Under the pieces are notes generated by a model. That model did not search any database, had not been told where the DNA came from, and was given only the letters and a program-made list of their open reading frames with translations. A program made the position numbers and the translations under genes. 64,000 nucleotides of DNA, taken from the NCBI GenBank assembly GCA_023386045.1, contig JAEWKK010000023.1, forward strand, positions 1 through 64,000, read 5' to 3'. The stretch comes from Bacteroidota bacterium. GTDB taxonomy: Bacteria; Bacteroidota; Bacteroidia; Chitinophagales; Chitinophagaceae. This document shows positions 9,495 to 17,923 of this stretch, piece by piece; position 1 is the stretch's first letter; each line of letters begins with the position of its first letter.

Positions 9495-10685
9495 TTAATT
9501 GATGATGTTTTTCACACCACCAAAAGCCTTGATAAAATACAAATGCTTGTTCTCAAAATAATCAAGCGTCATGGAAGTCTTGTCTTTGAAGACAGGCTGG
9601 ATATCAAATTGTGTCAGCACCGTATTCCCTTTGCGAGTGAGATTGGAAGCCAGGTCTCCTTTGGCATCCAGCAGCAGCAAACCAAATCTTAATGTGGTTT
9701 CATACCCGCGGTAGAACATATCGGAAGCCTTCGCCGTCATATTACTGGCATAGGTTTTACCCAACTGCGTTTCAAGTGTGGTGTTGCGGTTGTAATAGAA
9801 AGGACTGGTATAGATCACTTCAAGATCAGGCACACGGCTAAAATTGATACTTTCCCAGGTGGGCATGCCAATCAGCCTGACGGGATAGGTTTTGTTGAGT
9901 CCTGATAGTTGCTGGATCAGTTTATTTCCCCAATTTTCATCCAGGCTTCCGGCAATGCAAACGGTTCTTTTCGTACTGTCAAGATGAGTAGAAAGATTGT
10001 GTGCTGTAAGATTATTATTGATGTCGATGAATTTGATATTCAGCTTCGCGGCAGATGTGGTTTTGGCGAAATCATCAAAATAATTCCGGAGTCTTTCTTC
10101 CTGTACACCACCTTTTGTAAATACAACTACCTTATCCTGTGTATGATATTTTTGAAGGAAACTGTAAATGCCTTCCACATGTGCTTCCAGCGTGGAGTTG
10201 AGGATCACATAATAGGGATTGTCGAAGATGCCTGCGTCATTGGGAAGTGTAGCAGAAATAAAAGGAACCTTTTTTTGTTGTGTTGCCAGTGCCAGGGTTC
10301 TTGTTTCATCGGCGTTGGATTGCGCGATCACCAGTCCTACATCTTCCATTTCTTTTTTTGACAACTGCTCTTCAATGCTTTCTTTTCCTTTTATATCATA
10401 AACATAAACTTCAAGTGGAGCATTTCTTTTTTTGAGTGAATCAATGGCCAGTTGCGCGCCATAATAAAAATCAAGACCTGCATTGCTGAATCTTGCACCG
10501 GTTTTTTCATAGCGGAATTTTCCACTGGCATCAAATGCAGAATCAAGATAAAGAGGAGTGAAGATGGCGATCTTTTGTCTTTGTACAGTTTGTGAAAAAG
10601 AATTGCCAGCAAACAGGCAGCAAAAAAATGCCGTCAAAAAATAAACCCTCATTAAACTGTTGCCGGATCGAATATTCTTTTTCAT
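9495..10685 (-). CDS. Periplasmic-binding-protein-like protein (type 1 fold)
   Basis: The frame opens at 10724 inside guaA. I prefer the ATG at 10685 (396 residues), which starts MKKNIRSGNS; a later Met at 10652 gives an even cleaner signal peptide (MRVYFLTAFFCCLFAGNSFS). The mature part begins QKIAIFTPLYLDSAF and shows alternating beta-alpha segments such as GLVIAQSNADETRTLA and VPFISATLPND, like branched-chain amino-acid-type solute-binding proteins. No ABC permease or ATPase is adjacent, and the gene follows guaA at 29 bases. It may be a repurposed fold rather than a transporter component. The ligand is unknown. Confidence 0.7.
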   Translation of the reverse strand: MKKNIRSGNSLMRVYFLTAFFCCLFAGNSFSQTVQRQKIAIFTPLYLDSAFDASGKFRYEKTGARFSNAGLDFYYGAQLAIDSLKKRNAPLEVYVYDIKGKESIEEQLSKKEMEDVGLVIAQSNADETRTLALATQQKKVPFISATLPNDAGIFDNPYYVILNSTLEAHVEGIYSFLQKYHTQDKVVVFTKGGVQEERLRNYFDDFAKTTSAAKLNIKFIDINNNLTAHNLSTHLDSTKRTVCIAGSLDENWGNKLIQQLSGLNKTYPVRLIGMPTWESINFSRVPDLEVIYTSPFYYNRNTTLETQLGKTYASNMTAKASDMFYRGYETTLRFGLLLLDAKGDLASNLTRKGNTVLTQFDIQPVFKDKTSMTLDYFENKHLYFIKAFGGVKNIIN

Positions 10686-10714
10686 ATCAATCATTTTAGT
10701 GTGCTGCCAACGGA

Positions 10715-12256
10715 TCATTCCCATTCAATTGTGGCCGGAGGCTTGCTGCTGATATCATATACCACCCTGTTGATGCCTTTTACCGAATTGATGATCTCAT
10801 TGGAAACAAAAGCCAGGAAATCATAAGGCAGATGCGCCCAGTCGGCCGTCATTCCATCCACACTTGTTACCGCTCTCAGGGCTACAGTAAATTCATAAGT
10901 GCGTTCATCCCCCATCACGCCCACACTTTTCACGGGTAATAAGATTGCCCCGGCCTGCCAAACCGTTGCATATAAATGATGGCTCTTCAGTGCTTTAACA
11001 TAGATGTCATCTGCGGCCTGCAGTAATTTAACCTTTTCAGCATTTACCTCACCAAGGATCCTGATAGCAAGACCAGGCCCGGGGAAGGGGTGGCGACTGA
11101 TCATATCTTCAGGAATGCCCAGTTCAAGACCCACCTTTCTTACTTCATCCTTGAATAAATAACGTAGCGGCTCTACCAGCCCAAGGTGCATTTTTTTGGG
11201 AAGTCCGCCAACATTGTGGTGTGATTTAATGGTAACAGAAGGACCATGAACAGAAACGCTTTCTATGACGTCAGGATAAATAGTTCCCTGTCCCAGCAAT
11301 GAAACATCCTTAATCTTTTTGGCTTCTTCATTAAAGATCTCGATGAATAATTTCCCGATGGCCTTTCTTTTCTTTTCAGGATCTGTCTTTCCTTTAAGCT
11401 TCTCATAAAAACGGTCTTTGGCATCGATGCCTTTGACATTCAGTCCCAGTTTTTTATAAGTCTTCAATACGTTCTCAAATTCATCTTTGCGCAGCACACC
11501 ATTGTCTACGAAGATGCAATACAGCCTGTCGCCAATGGCGCGGTCGATGAGCGTTGCAGCAACAGTTGAATCCACGCCACCACTGATGGCCATGACCACT
11601 TTGCGATCGCCGATCTGTTTTTTTAATGCTGCTACGGTATCTGTAATGAAATGAGCCGGTGTCCAGTCCTGTTTGCATCCGCAGATATTGACCAGGAAAT
11701 TGTGGAGGATCTTTTTTCCTTCAATGGAATGATAGACCTCGGGATGGAATTGCAAACCATATAAAGGTTGTTGTCCCGTTCCATCATTCTTATGCCTGAA
11801 AGCCGCGATGGGAATGCTGTCCGTAGTTGCCAGCAATTCAAAGTCCTTTGGCAGTTTCAGAATGGTATCGGCATGGCTCATCCAGACCTGCGAAGCAGGG
11901 ATAAGGTTTTGGAGCAATACGTCTTCTTTTTCAAGGTGAAGTACGGCACGGCCATATTCACGCTTGCTGCTTTTTTCCACCTTGCCGCCAAATTGTTTGG
12001 CGGTGAGCTGAGCACCATAACAAACTCCCAGGACCGGCATTTTTTTGATGATGGCAGCCACATCCACTTCAGGAGCTTCCTTGTCGTTCACCGAAAAAGG
12101 GGAGCCGGAGAGGATCACTCCTTTGAGGCCTGGCGTGTATTCTATAGGTTTATTGAAGGGGATGATCTCGCAGTAAACGTTGGCCTCTCTAACGGCCCGG
12201 GCGATCAACTGGGTGTATTGGGAACCAAAATCAAGAATCAGGATCTTTTCTGTCAT
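10715..12256 (-). CDS. guaA: GMP synthase (glutamine-hydrolysing)
   Basis: 513 residues from the ATG at 12256; the open frame extends 9 bases to a TTG that precedes the normal MTEKILILDFGSQ start. The glutamine amidotransferase domain carries GVCYGAQ with catalytic Cys79, and HPEVYHS supplies the histidine. The ATP-pyrophosphatase domain has the SGGVDS loop, and the C-terminal dimerisation domain ends PPATIEWE. It converts XMP, ATP and glutamine to GMP. A perfect TAnnTTTG-type -7 box ends 6 bases before the ATG. The binding-protein-like gene follows and is probably cotranscribed. Confidence 0.98.
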   Translation of the reverse strand: MTEKILILDFGSQYTQLIARAVREANVYCEIIPFNKPIEYTPGLKGVILSGSPFSVNDKEAPEVDVAAIIKKMPVLGVCYGAQLTAKQFGGKVEKSSKREYGRAVLHLEKEDVLLQNLIPASQVWMSHADTILKLPKDFELLATTDSIPIAAFRHKNDGTGQQPLYGLQFHPEVYHSIEGKKILHNFLVNICGCKQDWTPAHFITDTVAALKKQIGDRKVVMAISGGVDSTVAATLIDRAIGDRLYCIFVDNGVLRKDEFENVLKTYKKLGLNVKGIDAKDRFYEKLKGKTDPEKKRKAIGKLFIEIFNEEAKKIKDVSLLGQGTIYPDVIESVSVHGPSVTIKSHHNVGGLPKKMHLGLVEPLRYLFKDEVRKVGLELGIPEDMISRHPFPGPGLAIRILGEVNAEKVKLLQAADDIYVKALKSHHLYATVWQAGAILLPVKSVGVMGDERTYEFTVALRAVTSVDGMTADWAHLPYDFLAFVSNEIINSVKGINRVVYDISSKPPATIEWE

Positions 12257-12262
12257 GGGGTG

Positions 12263-12270
12263 CAAAAATA
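12263..12270 (-). promoter_or_regulatory. Candidate -7 element of guaA
   Basis: On the minus strand the bases read TATTTTTG, a perfect match to the Bacteroidota TAnnTTTG -7 box. It ends 6 bases before the guaA ATG, so initiation here would give an almost leaderless mRNA. I see no TTTG at the expected -33 distance. Confidence 0.45.
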
Positions 12271-12423
12271 AGAAAGAGCGGGGACGGGAATGTCGAATAT
12301 TGAATAAAGAACAGGGAATGATGAAGGGGAAGAGGCAAAAAGCAGCGGACCCTTACAGGGTGACAACCCATTTCAGGGTGACAAGGGAGTCATTCAACAT
12401 TGACCCAACTGAACTGGTCAAAC

Positions 12424-12462
12424 TGCTATCTGCCATTTGCCATATGCCATCTGCCATATGCC
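12424..12462. repeat. Degenerate heptamer repeat, TGCCATM type
   Basis: About five consecutive 7-base units alternating ATCTGCC, ATTTGCC and ATATGCC, directly next to a second heptamer array. Both lie in the 238-base gap between guaA and the type B T9SS gene. The rest of that gap holds two copies of CAGGGTGACAA (12357-12384) and an AT-rich stretch with TCGAATATTGAATAAAG. No gene is seen. Confidence 0.8.
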
Positions 12463-12463
12463 C

Positions 12464-12494
12464 AAACTATGAACTATGAACTATGATCCATGAA
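12464..12494. repeat. Degenerate heptamer repeat, CTATGAA/TTCATAG type
   Basis: Four units of CTATGAA, CTATGAA, CTATGAT and CCATGAA run straight into the stop codon of the minus-strand gene at 12495. In that gene's sense direction they read TTCATGG, ATCATAG, TTCATAG and TTCATAG immediately after the stop. Confidence 0.85.
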
Positions 12495-15104
12495 CTACCT
12501 GATCAACGTCACCGTACCCTTTGCAAAAACTGTCTTGCCGGTGTAGTCCGTTCCTTTCACCAGCCAGACAAAAGTGCCGGTAGCCTGTTCCTTGCCGCTA
12601 ATGCGGCCATCCCAGCCCACACCAACACGTTGCGTCTGGTAAACCAGCTGTCCCCATCGGTTGAAGACCCGGAAATAATCAAATTTGGCAATGCCCACAG
12701 CAATGGGTCGGAAGATATCATTTTTGCCATCTCCATTAGGAGTAAAGGCAGTAGGAACAAAGATCTGTGGATTGGTCTTAAAGACTCTGACCGTTACATA
12801 AGCCGAATCCACACAACCAGCTTCGTTATTGATCAGAACTTTATAAGTGATGCTGTCAATGCTTCCATCATAAGTAGCAATAGGATTATGAATCAAAGGA
12901 TTGTTCAGTGCTATGGGTGGCGACCATTCATAACCCGTGCCTCCTGTTGCATTGAGTTGCAAAGGTTGTCCCACTACAACAGCTGTATCATTACCAGCAA
13001 AAGGAAAGATCTTGGGTAATACGGTTACAATTACCGTATCCTTTTTGGGTTTCGGACAGCCCTGCACATCGGTCACAGATAAAATATAGGAAGTGGTTGA
13101 AAAAGGACTGGCAACTGGATTCAGTATCGCAGCATTGCTTAAACTACTTGTAGGTGTCCAGGTAAAGGCAGAACCAACCATACTACCCTGCAGTTGGGCA
13201 GATGAATTGAAACAGATGGTGGTATCCGGTCCTGCATTGGCCATTGGATAGGGAACCAATGTTACTATAACGTTATCGGTAGTACTGCAACTGCCTACCG
13301 ATGCGGTGATCTGGTAATTAGTTGTGGTAACAGGGTGTGCCATCGGGTTGGGTATGTTGGCATTGCTTAATGTAGCAGAAGGTGTCCACACAAAACGCAA
13401 TCCATCACTATTGATATGTAATTGTAAAGAATCTGTTGCGCAGATGGTCGTATCGGCCATGGCCTGCAGTGTAACGAAGTTGATCACCCGCACCTGCACA
13501 GTATCTGTATTGATACAGCCATTATCATTCAGCGTGACAAAATAGTTGCTGGTAACAATGGGCGCCACTACAGGGTTAGCTGTGGTGCCACCACTCTGGA
13601 TGTTGGGACCATTCCAGCTGAAATTTCCTGTACCCACTGCATTCAGTTGCACCTGGTCGCCACGACAGATCAAAGTATCTGTAGGAATGGCCTGTAGTGG
13701 TGGTTTATCCAGGATGGTTACTGATTTATGGATGGTATCAATACAGCCTTTATTGCTTGTAACAATAAAACGAACATCCTTCACGCCAGTGGTGTTGTAA
13801 GTATAACTTGGGTTTTGAAGATGCGAAGTATCGTTTTGAACTGCTGTATTTCCGAAATCCCAGCTCCAGGAATTTACAAAACCATAAACTGTTTTTGTAG
13901 AATCAAAGAATTGCGTGGGGTTATTCACGCAGATGCCCTGGAAATTAAAGTTGGGGAAGAAGCCGGGATACACATAAGCGATGCTGGTAGCAGAATCAGA
14001 ACAGGATTGTCCCTGGTTCACGACCAGTTTTATAGTATACACACCTGTATCTGAAAACTGGTGTGTGGGCGAAGCAAGGGTGGATGTATTGTTAGCACCA
14101 GATGCAGGATCACCAAAGCTCCAGTTCCAGGAATTCACCAGTGCACTGGCAGGCGCCTGGTTTTGAAATGTTTTAGTAAAGTCATCACAAATAGGAAAAG
14201 AAGCGGGCAGCGCTGCATCTACCAGGTCGCAATCACCGATCTTGATCTGCAGGTCCTTGCGTTGTGTGGCAATTAGTATTCCATCCCGGTATTCATTTAC
14301 GCATACTGTTAAAACATATATTCCTGCAGATGGAGCAATCCCGCATAACACTCCAGTTTTGGAATTTAATGTAACGGAATTACCTAATGGGAAGCTTGCA
14401 TTAAAAGGTGATTGATAAGGAACTGGTATATATGGTGGATTAGCAGGTGGATTTGGGTTAGGCGGATTTTGTTGGCTGGTATAAGCAGTACAAAAATAAT
14501 AGGATAAAGAATCATTATCCGGATCAATGGCCCCAAAGTCATAACAAAACTGATTTCCAGCGCAAACAACAACAGTATCTTTTCCAAGAAATCTAGCACT
14601 ATTATTAGAAGGTGCTAAAACGGATGTAGCCAAATTTGTTCCTGGTATTTGTGCTGTATACGTAGCGCCTACATTAGTACTAGGAGGCATAAGATTATTG
14701 ATATCAATAATTCTACAGCATCTCTGGTAAGAAATAGTATAACCATTCGGCGCTCCCTGTAAAGTAATTGTAAAATTATACCTACCTAATATATACCAAA
14801 TTGCAGGGGGGTTATTTATACAAGGATCAGGTGCCTTCAATCTAAGGTGTACAGTATCCAATAAAGGCACCAATAGATTTGAAACTGAAGTATTATTTTG
14901 ATTTTCAAAAATTGAAATAGCTGCAGAAGCATCTAAATCTGCACCTGTACCATTATTCTTATAAAGCAATAAGGTTACATTGTATGTGTAACTATTGCCA
15001 TTTACATTCGTTAATGTGTAATAAATTGTACCACCAGTTATATGATTTGAAAATGCTTTACTTTGCAGAAAAAACATTAAAACTATAATTACAATTTTTC
15101 TCAT
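12495..15104 (-). CDS. Secreted PKD-domain protein with T9SS type B (gliding-motility CHU_C) sorting domain
   Basis: 869 residues. A signal peptide (residues 1-20) precedes an NHITGGTIYY start typical of large Bacteroidota surface proteins. Two PKD-like domains contain SWNWSFGDP (about 330-375) and SWSWDFGN (about 410-450). Ig-like repeats of about 85 residues with TTNYQITAS-type strands follow. The C-terminus (FVPTAFTPNGDGKNDIFRP, then VFNRWGQLVYQ, WDG and GTFVW) is the type B sorting domain used by the type IX system. Base composition changes sharply within the gene: the 3' part is GC-rich (37 of 60 bases are G or C at 12601-12660) and the 5' part AT-rich (18 of 60 at 14881-14940), suggesting a mosaic origin. 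Confidence 0.9.
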   Translation of the reverse strand: MRKIVIIVLMFFLQSKAFSNHITGGTIYYTLTNVNGNSYTYNVTLLLYKNNGTGADLDASAAISIFENQNNTSVSNLLVPLLDTVHLRLKAPDPCINNPPAIWYILGRYNFTITLQGAPNGYTISYQRCCRIIDINNLMPPSTNVGATYTAQIPGTNLATSVLAPSNNSARFLGKDTVVVCAGNQFCYDFGAIDPDNDSLSYYFCTAYTSQQNPPNPNPPANPPYIPVPYQSPFNASFPLGNSVTLNSKTGVLCGIAPSAGIYVLTVCVNEYRDGILIATQRKDLQIKIGDCDLVDAALPASFPICDDFTKTFQNQAPASALVNSWNWSFGDPASGANNTSTLASPTHQFSDTGVYTIKLVVNQGQSCSDSATSIAYVYPGFFPNFNFQGICVNNPTQFFDSTKTVYGFVNSWSWDFGNTAVQNDTSHLQNPSYTYNTTGVKDVRFIVTSNKGCIDTIHKSVTILDKPPLQAIPTDTLICRGDQVQLNAVGTGNFSWNGPNIQSGGTTANPVVAPIVTSNYFVTLNDNGCINTDTVQVRVINFVTLQAMADTTICATDSLQLHINSDGLRFVWTPSATLSNANIPNPMAHPVTTTNYQITASVGSCSTTDNVIVTLVPYPMANAGPDTTICFNSSAQLQGSMVGSAFTWTPTSSLSNAAILNPVASPFSTTSYILSVTDVQGCPKPKKDTVIVTVLPKIFPFAGNDTAVVVGQPLQLNATGGTGYEWSPPIALNNPLIHNPIATYDGSIDSITYKVLINNEAGCVDSAYVTVRVFKTNPQIFVPTAFTPNGDGKNDIFRPIAVGIAKFDYFRVFNRWGQLVYQTQRVGVGWDGRISGKEQATGTFVWLVKGTDYTGKTVFAKGTVTLIR

Positions 15105-15174
15105 TCAATCAACTTAGTGGCAATTAAAAATATAATCAGGCTTTCCTTACTCTGCATTAATTCAGCATTAGTTG

Positions 15175-17037
15175 CTATTCTATAATAATTTTTTTACAAA
15201 GTTTATTTGTAGAATAAATTACTTCAATTATGTATAGACCCATTGGAAAATCAGCTATCGAAATAGATATGGTTGATACACCATTAGGATTAACTTTCTT
15301 TATTAACTGACCGGTAGAATTATATAAATTAATACTTTTCATTTGATTAGTTGAAAGTATATCCAATCCCTTTATAGATAAGTTTGAAGTAATAGTAAAA
15401 TCTGGGGTATTGGTATTATTTTTTTTATTTTCCTTAGGTAAGCTATTTTCATAATTATTAATTGAGGATAACTTTTTTACTGTATCTATTTTTTTACAAT
15501 TTTGACGATAAAGCCAGTAGAACATATAATTTTCCGCACCGTTCAAAGAGGATTTGAAATATAAACCGTCTGAGTTTTTATTACATGCTGAATTGTAAAA
15601 TAGAGTATTTGTATTGGAATATGAACTAATATTCTGAAAGTTATAACAAGAAGGGTTCGTATAATTGTATGTCCAATATTCATACAATGTACCATTCCCA
15701 AAGCCAGGAACACCTATTAAATTCAAAGGAAAATCTGAAGCGCATGGACTTAAATCAACAGCTGAAATACTTGGGTAATCTAATTCACTAAAACATGGAA
15801 TATATTCAACATTTACAGGGTTTGATAATTCACAACCATTTGTGACACAAGTATAAGTATCATTAAACCCATTTGTTCCGGCACACATCACGAATAATGT
15901 TTGATTTGTGGCTCCTTGAATGGATAAATTATTTTTGTACCACTGATACGTAGATGCTGCTGAAGAAGTTAGAGTCACACCATTATTTGTTTCATACTGA
16001 TTCCAATATTTAATTGGTCCCGATGGAGATATTGTAGAAGAAGAAAAGCAAGGACTACATGAATTATAATATGTAATATGATTTGATACAACTGGTGAAT
16101 TATTACTACATGAATTATTGGTAATCGTTGAAGTTGGTACGGTCATTTCAAGAGTATAATTTCCAGATGGGGAAGAATTGGTCACAGATATTTGTTGTCC
16201 ATTCCCAAGAGTTCCACCGCTAGGAGACTTCCATGTAAAAATTGAATTTCTAACAGAACAATTTTCAGGATTTGGACCCAAGATTTTCTTGGTCCCAGGG
16301 CATAGCGAAATATTAGGAGCAAGGCCTGCAGAAAAGTTAGTAATATCAATTAATTCAGGATAGGAAAATAAGAGGTAACTATCTCTCAACCAACCGCTTG
16401 TCGGCAAATTTTCCTTTGGGCAAATATGTATCATGTCATAATTGTCATTCGCAATAAACGTTACAAAAATTTGTTCCCAAGTCTGGCTGGAAATGTTCGT
16501 CTCACAGTAAATGATTTGTGATTGTGAAGGTAATGTTGGCGGAATACTGCCCATGGGAAGGAACGTTTCATCATAATCATCACATTTCATTAAAGAAATA
16601 TTTAAAAAATCTAGTGGGAAAAAAGAGTTATTAGTTATTTTTCTGAAGAATGAAAAACCATATTTATGACCAGCAATCAAAGGCACTAATTTCCCTATTA
16701 TTCCCTCACTATTTGCGCCACTTGATGTTGCATTCGCTCCCATATAAGTTACACCTGCACCAGTAAAAGGTGGGCTATCTGTACTAAATTGGATTGAATT
16801 TTGGGGAGTTCCATGGGTAGCATACCAATCGTCAATTAATCCTAATTCAAATGGACGATCTACATGTTGCAAGTTATTTGGATCAAAGCTATTATTAGTA
16901 TTGAATGTATTATTGGTAATTAAATTACAATTAGTAAATGAAAGAGGAGTACAATTAACAGGTACAGGATTGTATTGAGCGGATAAATTTTGATTAGATA
17001 GACAAACTATCAATAATAATTTGATAAGGGGTTTCAT
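15175..17037 (-). CDS. Secreted Ig-like protein with T9SS type A sorting domain
   Basis: 620 residues from the ATG at 17037, chosen because MKPLIKLLLIVCLSNQNLSA is a good signal peptide; the longer frame to 17184 runs into the neighbouring hydrolase gene. The N-terminal third resembles a carbohydrate-binding jelly-roll (ITNNTFNTNNSFDPN, later AGHKYGFSFFRK). Asn/Ser-rich Ig-like segments follow, and the C-terminal 80 residues are a type A sorting domain (SINLYNSTGQLIKKV, then MGLYIIEV). Export to the cell surface by T9SS is expected; the function is unknown. The gene is strikingly AT-rich (10 of 60 bases are G or C at 15181-15240), unlike its neighbours, which hints at recent transfer. Confidence 0.82.
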   Translation of the reverse strand: MKPLIKLLLIVCLSNQNLSAQYNPVPVNCTPLSFTNCNLITNNTFNTNNSFDPNNLQHVDRPFELGLIDDWYATHGTPQNSIQFSTDSPPFTGAGVTYMGANATSSGANSEGIIGKLVPLIAGHKYGFSFFRKITNNSFFPLDFLNISLMKCDDYDETFLPMGSIPPTLPSQSQIIYCETNISSQTWEQIFVTFIANDNYDMIHICPKENLPTSGWLRDSYLLFSYPELIDITNFSAGLAPNISLCPGTKKILGPNPENCSVRNSIFTWKSPSGGTLGNGQQISVTNSSPSGNYTLEMTVPTSTITNNSCSNNSPVVSNHITYYNSCSPCFSSSTISPSGPIKYWNQYETNNGVTLTSSAASTYQWYKNNLSIQGATNQTLFVMCAGTNGFNDTYTCVTNGCELSNPVNVEYIPCFSELDYPSISAVDLSPCASDFPLNLIGVPGFGNGTLYEYWTYNYTNPSCYNFQNISSYSNTNTLFYNSACNKNSDGLYFKSSLNGAENYMFYWLYRQNCKKIDTVKKLSSINNYENSLPKENKKNNTNTPDFTITSNLSIKGLDILSTNQMKSINLYNSTGQLIKKVNPNGVSTISISIADFPMGLYIIEVIYSTNKLCKKIIIE

Positions 17038-17095
17038 TAAAGCAGTATTTATATTAAGTAATACATAAATATAATACATTAATTGATCTAAGTTT

Positions 17096-17923
17096 TTAAA
17101 GAAAAGTATTCTCAAGAAAGTGTTTAAGATATTGCTTGCTTTCTCTGGGTTCTTCCAACATGCCCATGTGGCCTGTATGCTCAAGGATATGAATATATGA
17201 CAAATGAGGCAGATAACATTGCTTCAAACCGTCCTCCAAAGGCACGGCATTGTCATATTTTCCAAGAATAAACAGCACTGGTACTTTAGTGGTTTTTAAA
17301 ACGGATGTGCGGTCGGGCCGCTCCATCATTGACCGGTAATAAGAAACGAGTGCTGCATCGGAAAAGTTGTTCCCTAAAGCAATTTGTTTTTCAATTAATT
17401 CGGGCCTTTTTTCTTTTGAACTGGCACTAAACAGGTTAGGCGTTACCGTTTTCAGAAACTCATATGCTCCGTTTTCTTCAATAAACCTGATGCCCTTCCT
17501 CCTGGTTTCTTTTTTCTCCTCGTTGTCGGCAAAAGCGCTGGAATGAAACAATCCAAATCCTTCCAGCATTTGCGGATACATTTCAGCAAAGGCCATCGTA
17601 ATATAACCTCCCATGCTATGCCCAATCATGACCACCGAACCCGGTTCTCCTTCCTTAAAAAATATGGTGGCCGTTTCATGTACGATCAAATCGCGCAGGG
17701 CGTTGGCCATTCCTTCCATACTCATGTCCGCGATCATTTCTGAATGTCCGCTTCCCGGCAGGTCAGGTATGATGAGGTGATAGTTCTGCAAAACACCTGA
17801 AAGATGATCCCAGATAGATCCGTCCTCACCAAATCCATGCAACAGTACTACCACGGCAGGACCTTCACCCTGCGTTCTGTAAAATATTTTTTTCCCGTTA
17901 AGGATGAAGTTTTTTTCCTGCAT
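17096..17923 (-). CDS. Alpha/beta hydrolase
   Basis: 275 residues with the full alpha/beta hydrolase motif set: the oxyanion segment LLHGFGEDG, the nucleophile elbow GHSMGG (Ser103), the acid in LGKYDNAVP, and the late histidine in EHTGHMGMLEEP. There is no signal peptide, so it is probably cytoplasmic. Its ATG at 17923 lies 26 bases inside the end of the DUF4105 gene, so the two are cotranscribed and may be translationally coupled. It is probably an esterase, lipase or C-C hydrolase; the substrate is not deducible. Confidence 0.9.
   Translation of the reverse strand: MQEKNFILNGKKIFYRTQGEGPAVVVLLHGFGEDGSIWDHLSGVLQNYHLIIPDLPGSGHSEMIADMSMEGMANALRDLIVHETATIFFKEGEPGSVVMIGHSMGGYITMAFAEMYPQMLEGFGLFHSSAFADNEEKKETRRKGIRFIEENGAYEFLKTVTPNLFSASSKEKRPELIEKQIALGNNFSDAALVSYYRSMMERPDRTSVLKTTKVPVLFILGKYDNAVPLEDGLKQCYLPHLSYIHILEHTGHMGMLEEPRESKQYLKHFLENTFL

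Noticed and set aside
12424..12494. CRISPR array
   Set aside because: Units are 7 bases long, degenerate and without spacers; there are no cas genes.
17037..17184. N-terminal extension of the type A T9SS gene
   Set aside because: It overlaps the hydrolase gene and lacks a signal peptide at its start; the ATG at 17037 gives a good one.
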